Program-made: the position numbers and the translations under genes
The notes under the pieces: model-generated
What the model was told of the DNA's origin: nothing
The model's input: the letters and a program-made list of their open reading frames with translations, nothing else
Database searches by the model: none
NCBI GenBank assembly: GCA_900550035.1
Contig: URQS01000003.1
Span: 1-64,000, forward strand
DNA length: 64,000 bases
Direction: 5' to 3'
DNA from: an uncultured Prevotella sp.
GTDB taxonomy: Bacteria > Bacteroidota > Bacteroidia > Bacteroidales > Bacteroidaceae
Part shown: piece by piece, positions 43,499-51,350 of the stretch
Position numbering within the stretch: the first letter of the stretch is position 1
Layout: every line of letters begins with the position of its first letter

Positions 43499-45343
43499 TT
43501 ACTTGAAAAAGCGGTTCAGTTGCTTCATAGCCTTGTCAAACTGCTTGGCAGGCAACACATAGTTTTTCACAGGATTCATCTTGGCATCATAGACATCGAG
43601 GGATCCCTGGGCTGTCTTCTCCAGAATACTGTCCTTCCCTATAATGAAAGCATAGTTCAGATTGCTTCCCACCACATGCCACAGACGCGGAGTCTTATCG
43701 GTCATCAGCCGCCCCATAGAATAGTCGTCTGTAGGATTCTTCACACCCAGATATTCCTTCATCAACGTAGGAACCATGTCATAATGAGTAGTACGATGTG
43801 TGTACTTATGTGCCTGTTGTCCAGGAACATGCCATATCATTGGCACTCCTATCTGATGAACTGAAAAATTGCTGTTATGTCCCCAGTAGTTGCGATGATT
43901 CTCATTGAACTCCTGGCTATGGTCGCCTGTCAGCACAACGATGGTATTATCCATAAGTCCCTGTTTCTTCAAAGCCTCAAACACCTTGCCCAACAGCAAG
44001 TCGTCCTGATAGCAGGTGTTGCGATACAGGTTCCAGAAAGGAGTTGGATCCATATCGTTGTTAAGCTTGGTATAATCGGCAAACGCCCATGCTGGTTGGA
44101 AATGTTTGTTCTTGTCGGCTGGCAACTCAAAACTATGGGGTAGGTCGAAAAAGAGGAACGAGAAGAAAGGCTTTTTCTTGTCCTTTCTGCCTTCCATATC
44201 GGCAATAAACATATTGGCCACTCTCGTATCACGCTCCAAGGCAGTATTGCCCTTGGTCTCGGTGTGTATGCCGGGCACACCTCCAAAGATAACTCTGCCA
44301 AAAGGAGGGTCTGCCCATGTAGCACTGGGATAAGTCTGAATGTCGTAGCCCAGAGCTTGCAGTCTGCGGATAAGCAATGGTTGGACACGAGCCGGCTCAA
44401 AACTCTCCCAATAATAGCACGACAAACCAAAGAAGAGGCTGAACACACCACTTCGCGTACCATTGCTGCCACTCACATGATTGGCAAACCATTGATTCTG
44501 TTCGGCAAACTGATAGGTATGAGGCATACATTCTGGAGTAAGTGCCCTGCGATTCCATGAATCTAACAAGATAACCACAATATTGGGCAGAGAATCGGGT
44601 TCCACCGTCTCAAGCTGATGTACGGGATACAGCAAGTCTGTACTCTGTCGACCACTGGTCTGCCCCACTCCTCTTGGCTGTTTGCAGCCCCATTTGAGCA
44701 ACAAACCATTCGAGGTAGTAGGGAAATAATAAGGCAGCAAGGTGGCACTCTTCATAACCGACTGATGCTGATAGAATGCAGCATAGATATGCCATAGATG
44801 AGCATAAAGTGTACAGCCTACGAAAATACCTGCCACCAACCAGACATAAGCTTTCTTCCTCAACAGCCACACGCGATGTGACAGATACCATACGCCCACC
44901 ACAATGGCGGCAACGATGGCAAAAAGTCCTGCCTCCTTGAGGTAAAGCAAGGCATCGAAGTTGAATATCTCGCCTGCTCCCTCACCGAAAACCATACTCA
45001 ACACAAAACCATTGATATGGAAATGATAGATGGCATAGACCTGAGAGTTAAGATAGTTGAGCACACAGAGCAGCACCACGCCCACTATCTGCACAACCCT
45101 TGCTGTCTTGGGAAAACGACATAACAGCACAAGGAAGCCCAACAGATAAGGCACCAAGGCAAACTGCGAGGCATGGCTCACACAGGATGCTGCAAAGAAA
45201 ACCCATCCCTCAAAATCCATATAGTCGAGGATGGGACTACCCACGATGTAGAAGCTAAACTGAATAGCTATCAATATTGTGGAAAAGGCATAAAACAAAA
45301 ATCCTTGTTTCAGGCCATTTATCAATTGATTCTTATAAGTCAT
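43499..45343 (-). CDS. YejM/PbgA-like membrane protein with sulfatase-fold domain
   Basis: I choose the start at 45343 (MTYKNQLINGLKQGFLFYAF). The longer reading overlaps the upstream methyltransferase and adds no recognisable sequence. The 614-residue protein has five N-terminal membrane helices (DUF3413-like, about 10-190). A periplasmic alkaline phosphatase/sulfatase-fold domain follows: IVVILLDSWNRRAL, NHVSGSNGTRSGVFSLFFGL, VVLTGDHSQEFNENH and YWGHNSNFSVHQIGVPMIWH. Domain order and motifs match YejM (PbgA/LapC), which in enterobacteria controls LPS synthesis rather than acting as a hydrolase. Thr in NGTR sits at the nucleophile position. Whether this protein is a regulator, a phospholipid- or LPS-modifying enzyme or a sulfatase cannot be told here. 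It is last in a four-gene operon. Confidence 0.83.
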   Translation of the reverse strand: MTYKNQLINGLKQGFLFYAFSTILIAIQFSFYIVGSPILDYMDFEGWVFFAASCVSHASQFALVPYLLGFLVLLCRFPKTARVVQIVGVVLLCVLNYLNSQVYAIYHFHINGFVLSMVFGEGAGEIFNFDALLYLKEAGLFAIVAAIVVGVWYLSHRVWLLRKKAYVWLVAGIFVGCTLYAHLWHIYAAFYQHQSVMKSATLLPYYFPTTSNGLLLKWGCKQPRGVGQTSGRQSTDLLYPVHQLETVEPDSLPNIVVILLDSWNRRALTPECMPHTYQFAEQNQWFANHVSGSNGTRSGVFSLFFGLSCYYWESFEPARVQPLLIRRLQALGYDIQTYPSATWADPPFGRVIFGGVPGIHTETKGNTALERDTRVANMFIADMEGRKDKKKPFFSFLFFDLPHSFELPADKNKHFQPAWAFADYTKLNNDMDPTPFWNLYRNTCYQDDLLLGKVFEALKKQGLMDNTIVVLTGDHSQEFNENHRNYWGHNSNFSVHQIGVPMIWHVPGQQAHKYTHRTTHYDMVPTLMKEYLGVKNPTDDYSMGRLMTDKTPRLWHVVGSNLNYAFIIGKDSILEKTAQGSLDVYDAKMNPVKNYVLPAKQFDKAMKQLNRFFK

Positions 45344-45378
45344 ATTTAGGTAAAAAACTTTTTTTCTTCCAAACTTGT

Positions 45379-45921
45379 CTATAGCTTCAGGAGTTTGGCA
45401 AACTCCCATACCACGATTCCTGCTGTAACGCTGACATTGAGCGAGTGCTTGGTGCCAAACTGAGGTATCTCAAGGCAACCGTCACTCATGTCTACCACAT
45501 TCTGCTTCACCCCTTTTACCTCGTTGCCGAAAATAACGGCATAGCCTGTAGAGTGTGAAGTATTATGAGCATCAGGGAGATTCTGCAGTTTGGTGGAGCC
45601 TTCCACCTGCTCAATGCTATATACAAAATAGCCTTTCTCTTTCAATTTCTCCACAGCTTCCTCGGTGGTCTTGAAGTATTCCCAGTCTACGCTGTCCTCT
45701 CCGCCAAGAGCTGTCTTATGTATTTCTGCATTAGGAGGCGTAGCGGTAATACCGCACAGATAAACACCCTCTACCCTGAAGGCATCGCATGAACGAAACA
45801 CACTTCCCACATTATACAAAGAGCGTACATCATCGAGAACCACTATCAGGGGCAGTTTCTCTGCTTCCTTGAACTCCTCCAGCGTGAGGCGGTTCATCTC
45901 TATCGTTCTTAACTTACGCAT
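45379..45921 (-). CDS. TrmH/SpoU-family RNA 2'-O-methyltransferase
   Basis: The 180-residue protein is a SPOUT-class methyltransferase with the trefoil-knot motifs NVGSVFRSCDAF (motif 1), YAVIFGNEVKGV (motif 2) and IPQFGTKHSLNVSVTAGIVV (motif 3). It lacks the N-terminal L30-like substrate-binding domain of longer TrmH/RlmB proteins. It should methylate the ribose 2'-OH of a tRNA or rRNA nucleotide using S-adenosylmethionine. The exact target is not visible. Its start overlaps the sufE stop by 8 bp, so the two are translationally coupled. Confidence 0.88.
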   Translation of the reverse strand: MRKLRTIEMNRLTLEEFKEAEKLPLIVVLDDVRSLYNVGSVFRSCDAFRVEGVYLCGITATPPNAEIHKTALGGEDSVDWEYFKTTEEAVEKLKEKGYFVYSIEQVEGSTKLQNLPDAHNTSHSTGYAVIFGNEVKGVKQNVVDMSDGCLEIPQFGTKHSLNVSVTAGIVVWEFAKLLKL

Positions 45922-46351
45922 TTCCCTCTGCTTCCTTTGTTTTATAGGCCAAGGCGTACATACGTATCTGCTTGATCATGGCCAAGAGACCGTTGCTGCG
46001 TGTAGGACTCAAGTGATCTTTCAGACCTATCTTCTCTACAAAATACAGGTCGGCATCCATGATTTCAGAAGGAGTATGACCGCTCAACACACGTATCAAA
46101 AGGGCTATAATGCCTTTTACGATGAGCGCATCGCTGTCGGCTGTGAAGACAAGTTTACCGTCCTTATAGTCACATTGCAGCCACACACGGCTCTGACAGC
46201 CGTCGATTAAGTTCTGCTCGTTCTTGTATTTCTCGTCGAGAGGAGCCAGTTCGTTGCCCAAGTCTATGAGCATCTGATACTTGTCCATCCAGTCGGTAAA
46301 GTCCTGAAACTCCTCTACTACCTCGTCCTGCAATTCGTTGATTGTCGCCAT
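45914..46351 (-). CDS. sufE: SufE-family cysteine desulfurase activator
   Basis: The 145-residue protein accepts persulfide sulfur from a SufS-type cysteine desulfurase for Fe-S cluster assembly. The active Cys52 lies in the conserved LIDGCQSRVWL loop. The helices DEVVEEFQDFTDWMDKYQML and SPTRSNGLLAMIKQIRMYAL frame the fold. Length is normal. There is no SufS gene nearby. The neighbours are a U32 protein with Fe-S-type cysteines and an RNA methyltransferase. The start overlaps the U32 stop by one base. Confidence 0.92.
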   Translation of the reverse strand: MATINELQDEVVEEFQDFTDWMDKYQMLIDLGNELAPLDEKYKNEQNLIDGCQSRVWLQCDYKDGKLVFTADSDALIVKGIIALLIRVLSGHTPSEIMDADLYFVEKIGLKDHLSPTRSNGLLAMIKQIRMYALAYKTKEAEGNA

Positions 46352-47616
46352 TATTTTATCTCCTTTATTTCGTTTACTGTTATCAGTTTATATAGTTTGT
46401 CATTAGGGCGCACCTTGCCAGGCACAGGGATAGAAACTCTCCAGCCCTGCTTGGCCACCTCTACAGGCTTCAGCTCATAGCGTATCTCATCGGCATTGAG
46501 ATACATCACACCTGTGGTGTTGCCCGTAATGAGCAGTTTCTGTCCCTGCTCTATCTCAGAAGCCTCTATAGCCACCTCTGCCACACCAAGCTTGGAGAAG
46601 TATTTCATCACCTTGCCCACGAGCACCTTCTTCTCAGTAGCTACAGAGCCATAGTGCTTGTTCCATTCGCCAAGAGTCTGTCCCTGGTAATATCCGTCCC
46701 AGAAACCACGATTGAAGACAGTAGCCAACTTCTCGTCCCAGGCATCCTTCTTCTCCTCGGTAAAGGTTCCGTCGAGCACAGAGGCAATAGCCTCCTTGTA
46801 GCATTTCACTACGGTGTATACATATTCTGCACCACGTGCACGTCCCTCTATCTTGAACACACGCACACCTGCATCCATCATACGGTCGATGAAACGTATG
46901 GTCTTCAGATCTTTAGGACTCATCACATACTTGTTGTCTATCTCGAGCTGATTGCCTGTTTCATTGTCTGTAACCGTATAGCTTCGACGACATATCTGCA
47001 CACACTCTCCTCGGTTGGCAGAACGGTTGGCATTGGCAAGACTCATATAGCACTTGCCCGATACAGCCATGCACAAAGCACCATGACAGAACATTTCTAT
47101 CCTTATCTTCTTGCCCATAGGGCCGCAGATGTTCTGGCGTTCTATCTCTTCATGGATATGCTTCACCTGGTCCATATTCAGTTCGCGTGCCAATACAGAC
47201 ACATCAGCAAAACGGGCATAGAACTTCAGCGCCTCGGTATTGGAGATGTTGAGCTGGGTAGAAAGGTGTACCTCCTCTCCTACCTCATTACAGTAGGCCA
47301 TGACAGCCACATCGCTGGCTATAACAGCCGAGATGCCTGCCTCCTTGGCTGCATCAATGATTTCTTTCATCGTAGCAATATCGTCATCATATATCACAGT
47401 ATTTACCGTCAGATATGTCTTGATGCCGTGTTCATTGCAGGTGGCTGCTATTTCGCGCAGGTCGTCGATGGTAAAATGGTTGGCAGAGTGTGAACGCATA
47501 TTCAACTTGCCAATACCGAAGTATACCGAGTCTGCACCAGCCTGTATGGCAGCAGCCAACGACTCGCGTGAGCCTACTGGTGCCATGACTTCAAATTCGT
47601 TAATACTTGTATTCAT
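46351..47616 (-). CDS. U32-family peptidase-like protein (TrhP/YegQ type)
   Basis: The 421-residue protein begins EVMAPVGSRESLAAAIQAGA with DSVYFG, a TIM-barrel start. It carries the U32 signature MFCHGALCMAVSGKCYMSLA and NRGECVQICRRSY, whose conserved cysteines may hold an Fe-S cluster. FKIEGRARGAEYVYTVVKCY follows. The C-terminal beta domain (about 335-421, KVLVGKVMKYFSKLGVAEVA) is the U32 C-terminal type. Members of this group (YegQ/TrhP) hydroxylate uridine 34 of tRNA with prephenate, and others were named as peptidases. The pairing with SufE and an RNA methyltransferase favours an RNA-modification role. It is first in the operon, 25 bp from its -7 box. Confidence 0.87.
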   Translation of the reverse strand: MNTSINEFEVMAPVGSRESLAAAIQAGADSVYFGIGKLNMRSHSANHFTIDDLREIAATCNEHGIKTYLTVNTVIYDDDIATMKEIIDAAKEAGISAVIASDVAVMAYCNEVGEEVHLSTQLNISNTEALKFYARFADVSVLARELNMDQVKHIHEEIERQNICGPMGKKIRIEMFCHGALCMAVSGKCYMSLANANRSANRGECVQICRRSYTVTDNETGNQLEIDNKYVMSPKDLKTIRFIDRMMDAGVRVFKIEGRARGAEYVYTVVKCYKEAIASVLDGTFTEEKKDAWDEKLATVFNRGFWDGYYQGQTLGEWNKHYGSVATEKKVLVGKVMKYFSKLGVAEVAIEASEIEQGQKLLITGNTTGVMYLNADEIRYELKPVEVAKQGWRVSIPVPGKVRPNDKLYKLITVNEIKEIK

Positions 47617-47641
47617 GAATCTATTTTCGTAATTATGGGTG

Positions 47642-47649
47642 CAAAGTTA
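47642..47649 (-). promoter_or_regulatory. -7 box for the U32-sufE-trmH-yejM-like operon
   Basis: It reads TAACTTTG on the minus strand (TAnnTTTG), 25 bp before the U32 start codon. Confidence 0.65.
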
Positions 47650-47693
47650 AGCAAAAAATATCCGTTAGCGCAAGTTTTCATAAAGATTATTAA

Positions 47694-47729
47694 AACCAAG
47701 CCAGTTTTTTGCCATAAACTTGCTTGGTT
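47694..47729 (-). terminator. Probable terminator of the TPR regulator gene
   Basis: The arms aaccaagc (47694-47701) and gcttggtt (47722-47729) flank a 20-nt loop. On the minus strand a short T-run follows. It lies 58 bp past the stop of the TPR gene. Confidence 0.55.
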
Positions 47730-47786
47730 CCTATCGTTTTCTTACTTTCACAAGTAACAATTATCAATATCTATTTATGGAGGGAA

Positions 47787-49535
47787 TTACTTCAAATGCT
47801 GGATATAATCATCAAAATCCTTGGCACTTCCATCTTTATTACATAGCTTCTTCAACATTCTTTTGCGCGACATGCATATGTCGGACAATGTACATTTCAT
47901 GAAGTTACTGATGGTAGAGGGAGAGAAATGCAACCTTGTAAGCAAACAAATGTGATATTCCTTTTCGTTTAGCTTCAGCTTGATATTGGTCAATGCGGGT
48001 ATCACCTCTTCTATGGTTTCTTCTAGATTATCCCAAGTTTCGTCTGTAACTACTTCCTTCGGATGATACTCTACATAGGCTAGTTTCTTATATATAAATG
48101 TATCTTTCAATTGCTTGTTTACCTCTACGAGATTACGTCCAAAATGAATGTTTTCATATTGATCTATCTCATTTTGTAGATTTTCTATGATGGCCTCTTT
48201 TTCTTTAATGAGAGCTGCGATTTTCGTTTCATTCAAATTTTGCAGATTAGCCAATTCAGCCTTTGTTGTTTGCAATTTTTGAATACTGGCGTTATATAGG
48301 CGTTGAGCCACTCTAAGTTTATGGTTTCTTTTTCTTATGTTTTTTCTATAAATACAAACAGCCAACAACAAAACCAAGAAACAGCCTATAATGATAAGGT
48401 ACATTGTGTTTAGTCTCTGCCGTGCCCTATGTTCTGACTCATTTGCCAGCTTCTGATTTCTACTATAGTCATACATCGCCTGCATTTGCTGCAACTGGGT
48501 ATTTCTTGTTTCTATTAAATCAGAATCATTATATTCAGAGCTTAATAGAGCATATTTTGCAGCTAAAGCAAAGTTATTTACCTTTAAGTAATATTTTGCT
48601 AATCCTTTTGTGGCATCACATTTATTACTATATGATATAGCTAAACTAAAGCTATTTTGAAAACTTGCATAAGCAGAATCTAACTGATTATCAAATAAAT
48701 AAAACAAACCTTGATTATATAGTAAATATGCATTTGAATCTTCATAATTAGAATTACCTGTAAAATTTGTCTTCTTATATACATCAAAAGCCTCTTTTGC
48801 TTTTGGGTAATTATTTATTTTGATATAATATGGATAATTTGAACTAAAAGCAAGCTTAGCATAATAATTATAACCATGTTTACGAAATAAATTGGCAACA
48901 TGAAGGTTACAAGATATTACAGTATCATTTGAATCTAAATCGATATAAGAATTCATATAACATAATAAAGCGTTTAAGGTGTCTTTAGCCATATAGGCAT
49001 ATTTTGTAGCTTTATTATATGCAAAAAGTTCTTGGCTAAATAAGTGTTGTTTTTCAAATAAAACTCCCATCTGTCCATACACTCTATATAGGGTAGCATA
49101 GTCACAATCTTGACTAGTAGTATCAGCCTGTTCAGTAGCCTTATTATAATATTCCAAAGCCATAGGGGCTTCATGTAGGTCACGATATACACATCCTAGT
49201 ATATAATAAGCAAGCATCAGGTCATTGGAGGTGCCATGGTCCTCGTAATAAGCTACCACATTTTTCATAATACTGTCTGAAGTAAAAGGAATATCAGCCT
49301 TGTTCATTGCTTTATGATAGAGCAACTGGTAGCGCATACGTTGGGCTTTAGAAAAGTCGTTTAGTTGTGGTTTAACTTTATCCAATAGTTTAATGGCTAC
49401 TTTTGCCGAATTATCATCAACATTCATGATACTGTCAGCTCGCTGCAACAAGCAATCATATTGTTTGTCGCCATGACAACCAACAAATATTGGGAAGAAT
49501 ATGATTGCAAAGAGTAATAACGGTAATTTCTTCAT
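47787..49535 (-). CDS. Transmembrane TPR regulator with C-terminal HTH-like domain
   Basis: I start at 49535 (MKKLPLLLFAIIFFPIFVGC), because the promoter box lies between this ATG and the longer reading. The 582-residue protein has a possible lipobox (FVGC) and about 330 residues of TPR-like helical repeats, for example NDLMLAYYILGCVYRDLHEA with PMALEYYNKA. One membrane helix follows (about 377-398, MYLIIIGCFLVLLLAVCIY), then a coiled coil (about 410-470, rich in K, E, N and L), and a C-terminal helical domain with LNEKEYHICLLTRLHFSPST and ISNFM resembling a LuxR-like helix-turn-helix. This fits a one-component membrane sensor: TPRs outside the cell membrane, DNA binding inside. It is divergent from the DUF3244-like gene, its likely target. 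Confidence 0.82.
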   Translation of the reverse strand: MKKLPLLLFAIIFFPIFVGCHGDKQYDCLLQRADSIMNVDDNSAKVAIKLLDKVKPQLNDFSKAQRMRYQLLYHKAMNKADIPFTSDSIMKNVVAYYEDHGTSNDLMLAYYILGCVYRDLHEAPMALEYYNKATEQADTTSQDCDYATLYRVYGQMGVLFEKQHLFSQELFAYNKATKYAYMAKDTLNALLCYMNSYIDLDSNDTVISCNLHVANLFRKHGYNYYAKLAFSSNYPYYIKINNYPKAKEAFDVYKKTNFTGNSNYEDSNAYLLYNQGLFYLFDNQLDSAYASFQNSFSLAISYSNKCDATKGLAKYYLKVNNFALAAKYALLSSEYNDSDLIETRNTQLQQMQAMYDYSRNQKLANESEHRARQRLNTMYLIIIGCFLVLLLAVCIYRKNIRKRNHKLRVAQRLYNASIQKLQTTKAELANLQNLNETKIAALIKEKEAIIENLQNEIDQYENIHFGRNLVEVNKQLKDTFIYKKLAYVEYHPKEVVTDETWDNLEETIEEVIPALTNIKLKLNEKEYHICLLTRLHFSPSTISNFMKCTLSDICMSRKRMLKKLCNKDGSAKDFDDYIQHLK

Positions 49536-49560
49536 CTCTCTATAAGTAAGTATGTTTCTG

Positions 49561-49568
49561 CAAAGGTA
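49561..49568 (-). promoter_or_regulatory. -7 box for the TPR regulator
   Basis: It reads TACCTTTG on the minus strand, 25 bp before the chosen start codon. The same octamer TACCTTTG serves the divergent gene at 49774. Confidence 0.7.
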
Positions 49569-49773
49569 ACACAATTATCTGAAAATGACAAATAGATGTT
49601 ATTATTTTTCTATTAGAAAACTATATCTCAGCTTTAAATTAAATGGCAAATACCTTCTTGTTGAGTTTTGTTAATTATTTACAATTAGTTAATTTACAGA
49701 TACTTAAAAAAACTTGTGAATTCTTGTTAACTTTTTGTCATCTATTTACAAGTCTTTTTCAGAAAACAAGTAG

Positions 49774-49781
49774 TACCTTTG
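49774..49781 (+). promoter_or_regulatory. -7 box for the DUF3244-like gene
   Basis: TACCTTTG is followed 29 bp later by the ATG at 49811. The divergent region 49569-49773 is AT-rich and holds no gene. It contains repeated aattagttaattta-like stretches but no clear operator. Confidence 0.7.
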
Positions 49782-49810
49782 CACCATAAATTTTAAATTA
49801 AGTCATCAAC

Positions 49811-50159
49811 ATGAAAAAAGTAATTTATTTATTGCTAATCGGGGGGGGCAATATTTATTTGCCCTCACCAAAGTAAAGCTGAACCGTATTATTTGGCACG
49901 TAGCTTTGATCATCATCATCAAAGCATTCCATCAAATAGCAAGGCTCCAGCCCGTCCTGTGTGCATAGACATTACAGCTAATGTAATTACAGTACCGGAA
50001 CAATTAGTAGGTTATACGCTAACTCTATCAAATGGAGAAGATTGTTGCACCTATTATGTTACAGACACAATGCTATCCATTCCACAAGGAATAAGTGGTG
50101 AATATGAATTGACCATTACAAATGGCAACATTTGTTATCAAGGTAAAGTTGAAATATAA
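49811..50159 (+). CDS. DUF3244-like small secreted protein, out of frame at an 8-G tract
   Basis: The ATG at 49811 opens MKKVIYLLLIGG and, as written, runs into a TAA at 49874-49876. Removing one G from the run of eight (49841-49848) joins it to the downstream frame and gives a full 115-residue protein: MKKVIYLLLIGGAIFICPHQ, then SKAEPYYLARSF and a beta-rich body with VCIDITANVITVPEQLVGYT, LSNGEDCCTYYV and ELTITNGNICYQGKVEI. That product has a signal peptide ending at SKA and the size and tail of DUF3244 proteins, which Bacteroidales often encode beside TPR regulators. The break is either a real on/off switch, a mutation, or a sequencing error in a homopolymer. In the present frame only a TTG at 49893 could start the body, without a signal peptide. 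Confidence 0.75.
49841..49848. repeat. Homopolymeric G tract inside a signal-peptide coding region
   Basis: Eight consecutive G lie within the hydrophobic core of the signal peptide of the DUF3244-like gene. The surroundings are AT-rich, so the run stands out. Seven G would restore the frame. Confidence 0.9.
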
Positions 50160-50222
50160 GCACTTTGGCTATTTAACACTTATAGTAAATCGTATTAATT
50201 ATTAAAATTAAAAACTAAAAAG

Positions 50223-50855
50223 ATGAAAAAGCATTTATTTTCGCTAGCTATGTTGGTTGTAACAACAGTTACATTAGGTTCTTTATTTTTTACAAGTTGT
50301 TCTTCTGAAAATGACGAACAAACTATTAATGAAGAAAAAAGTAATTCAATGGACTTAGTTACAACCTTCTCAAAAGATGAATTTAATAAAAGTTTAAACA
50401 ACGTATCACAATACATTAATTTAAAGACAAGAGGTTCTGATTATGATGAAGCGGAAGCGGAAAAAGTTTTAGTGCCTTTTGTTGTTGATGGAAAAAACAT
50501 ACAAGCTCAACTGCTTGATGACAACACTCTGACTAAAGAACAACGAGACAGTATTAATCAGCTAACAGATAATGAATTAGCGATTTTATCTGTTGTCGCA
50601 TATTCTTTATTAGAATCAAACGAACAAATTTTAACAAGAAGCTCATATATACTACAAAACAAAACTTTACATTGTATAGGGCAAGCATTAATGGGAGGGG
50701 GTTCTTTAACGGGTGGTCTCACATGGCAGTTTATTAGACGCGTTGGTACTAGAACTGTTTTAAGACTTGCATTAAGTTCATTTGGTGGAATGGTTGGAGG
50801 AGCTATTACAGCCGCTATGTATATAAACGATTATAACATATGTATGAGTCATTGA
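50223..50855 (+). CDS. Lipoprotein with Gly-rich hydrophobic C-terminus, unknown function
   Basis: The 210-residue protein has a lipoprotein signal ending FFTSC-SSEND and an acidic spacer (ENDEQTINEEKSN). A middle domain follows (about 50-145) with DEAEAEKVLVPFVVDGKNIQ and TKEQRDSINQLTDNELAILS. The last ~65 residues are hydrophobic and Gly-rich (HCIGQALMGGGSLTGGLTWQ, SSFGGMVGGAITAAMYIND). The tail has GxxxG-like spacing as seen in membrane-inserting peptides and some bacteriocins, but no leader or processing site is seen, so that link is weak. Base composition is very AT-rich. It belongs to the cassette beside the TPR regulator. Confidence 0.6.
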   Translation: MKKHLFSLAMLVVTTVTLGSLFFTSCSSENDEQTINEEKSNSMDLVTTFSKDEFNKSLNNVSQYINLKTRGSDYDEAEAEKVLVPFVVDGKNIQAQLLDDNTLTKEQRDSINQLTDNELAILSVVAYSLLESNEQILTRSSYILQNKTLHCIGQALMGGGSLTGGLTWQFIRRVGTRTVLRLALSSFGGMVGGAITAAMYINDYNICMSH

Positions 50856-50891
50856 AATATCGTTATTTGATGAACTCTAATAAAAATATTC

Positions 50892-50936
50892 ATGAAGTTA
50901 CAAGAAAGTTAAGTCTTTCACGTAACTTCATTTTAT
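50892..50936 (+). terminator. Hairpin terminator after the Gly-rich lipoprotein
   Basis: The arms atgaagttac (50892-50901) and gtaacttcat (50922-50931), with an inner gaaag/ctttc pairing, are followed by ttttat. It stands just before the next gene's start. Confidence 0.75.
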
Positions 50937-50943
50937 AGAAATT

Positions 50944-51342
50944 ATGATTAAACGAATTATCTTTTTAATATTTACAATAACTTTTTGTTCATGTAGTAGC
51001 AAAGAGGCTAAATTTAACAAAATGCTATATGCTACTTTTATAAAAAGTAATTCTAATATTTGGAATTTTGGATATATTAATACTACAAAAGGTTATATAC
51101 GCCATTCTTTTGATTTTATAAATGAATCCAAAGACACGTTATACATATCTAATATACCTATTGGATGTAGTTGTTTATCTGCAGAGTTCTCCAAAAATAT
51201 AATTTTGCCAAAATCAAAATTTTCAGTCAAAATATCTTATAATCCTTCAAATAAAAAAGGAATTACAAATCATAAAATAATGGTAATTTTTAATGAAGGA
51301 AAATACTATACATATGTTACTATAAAAGGATTTATAAAATAA
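50944..51342 (+). CDS. DUF1573-domain lipoprotein
   Basis: The 132-residue protein has a short lipoprotein signal (IIFLIFTITFCSC-SSK) and one DUF1573 domain. It shows NFGYINTTKGYIRHSFDFIN, LYISNIPIGCSCLSAEF and NIILPKSKFSVKISYNPSN, matching the family pattern F.F.N.G..PL.I..V...CGC.....S...I.PG. These immunoglobulin-like domains occur in many exported Bacteroidales proteins without known activity. The codons are strikingly AT-rich compared with the PUL genes. It is followed 8 bp later by a membrane protein gene, and the two probably form an operon. Confidence 0.78.
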   Translation: MIKRIIFLIFTITFCSCSSKEAKFNKMLYATFIKSNSNIWNFGYINTTKGYIRHSFDFINESKDTLYISNIPIGCSCLSAEFSKNIILPKSKFSVKISYNPSNKKGITNHKIMVIFNEGKYYTYVTIKGFIK

Positions 51343-51350
51343 AATATTAT

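Noticed and set aside
45344..45409. Longer N-terminus of the YejM-like protein
   Set aside because: It overlaps the methyltransferase gene and adds residues without homology; the ATG at 45343 fits the membrane-protein start better.
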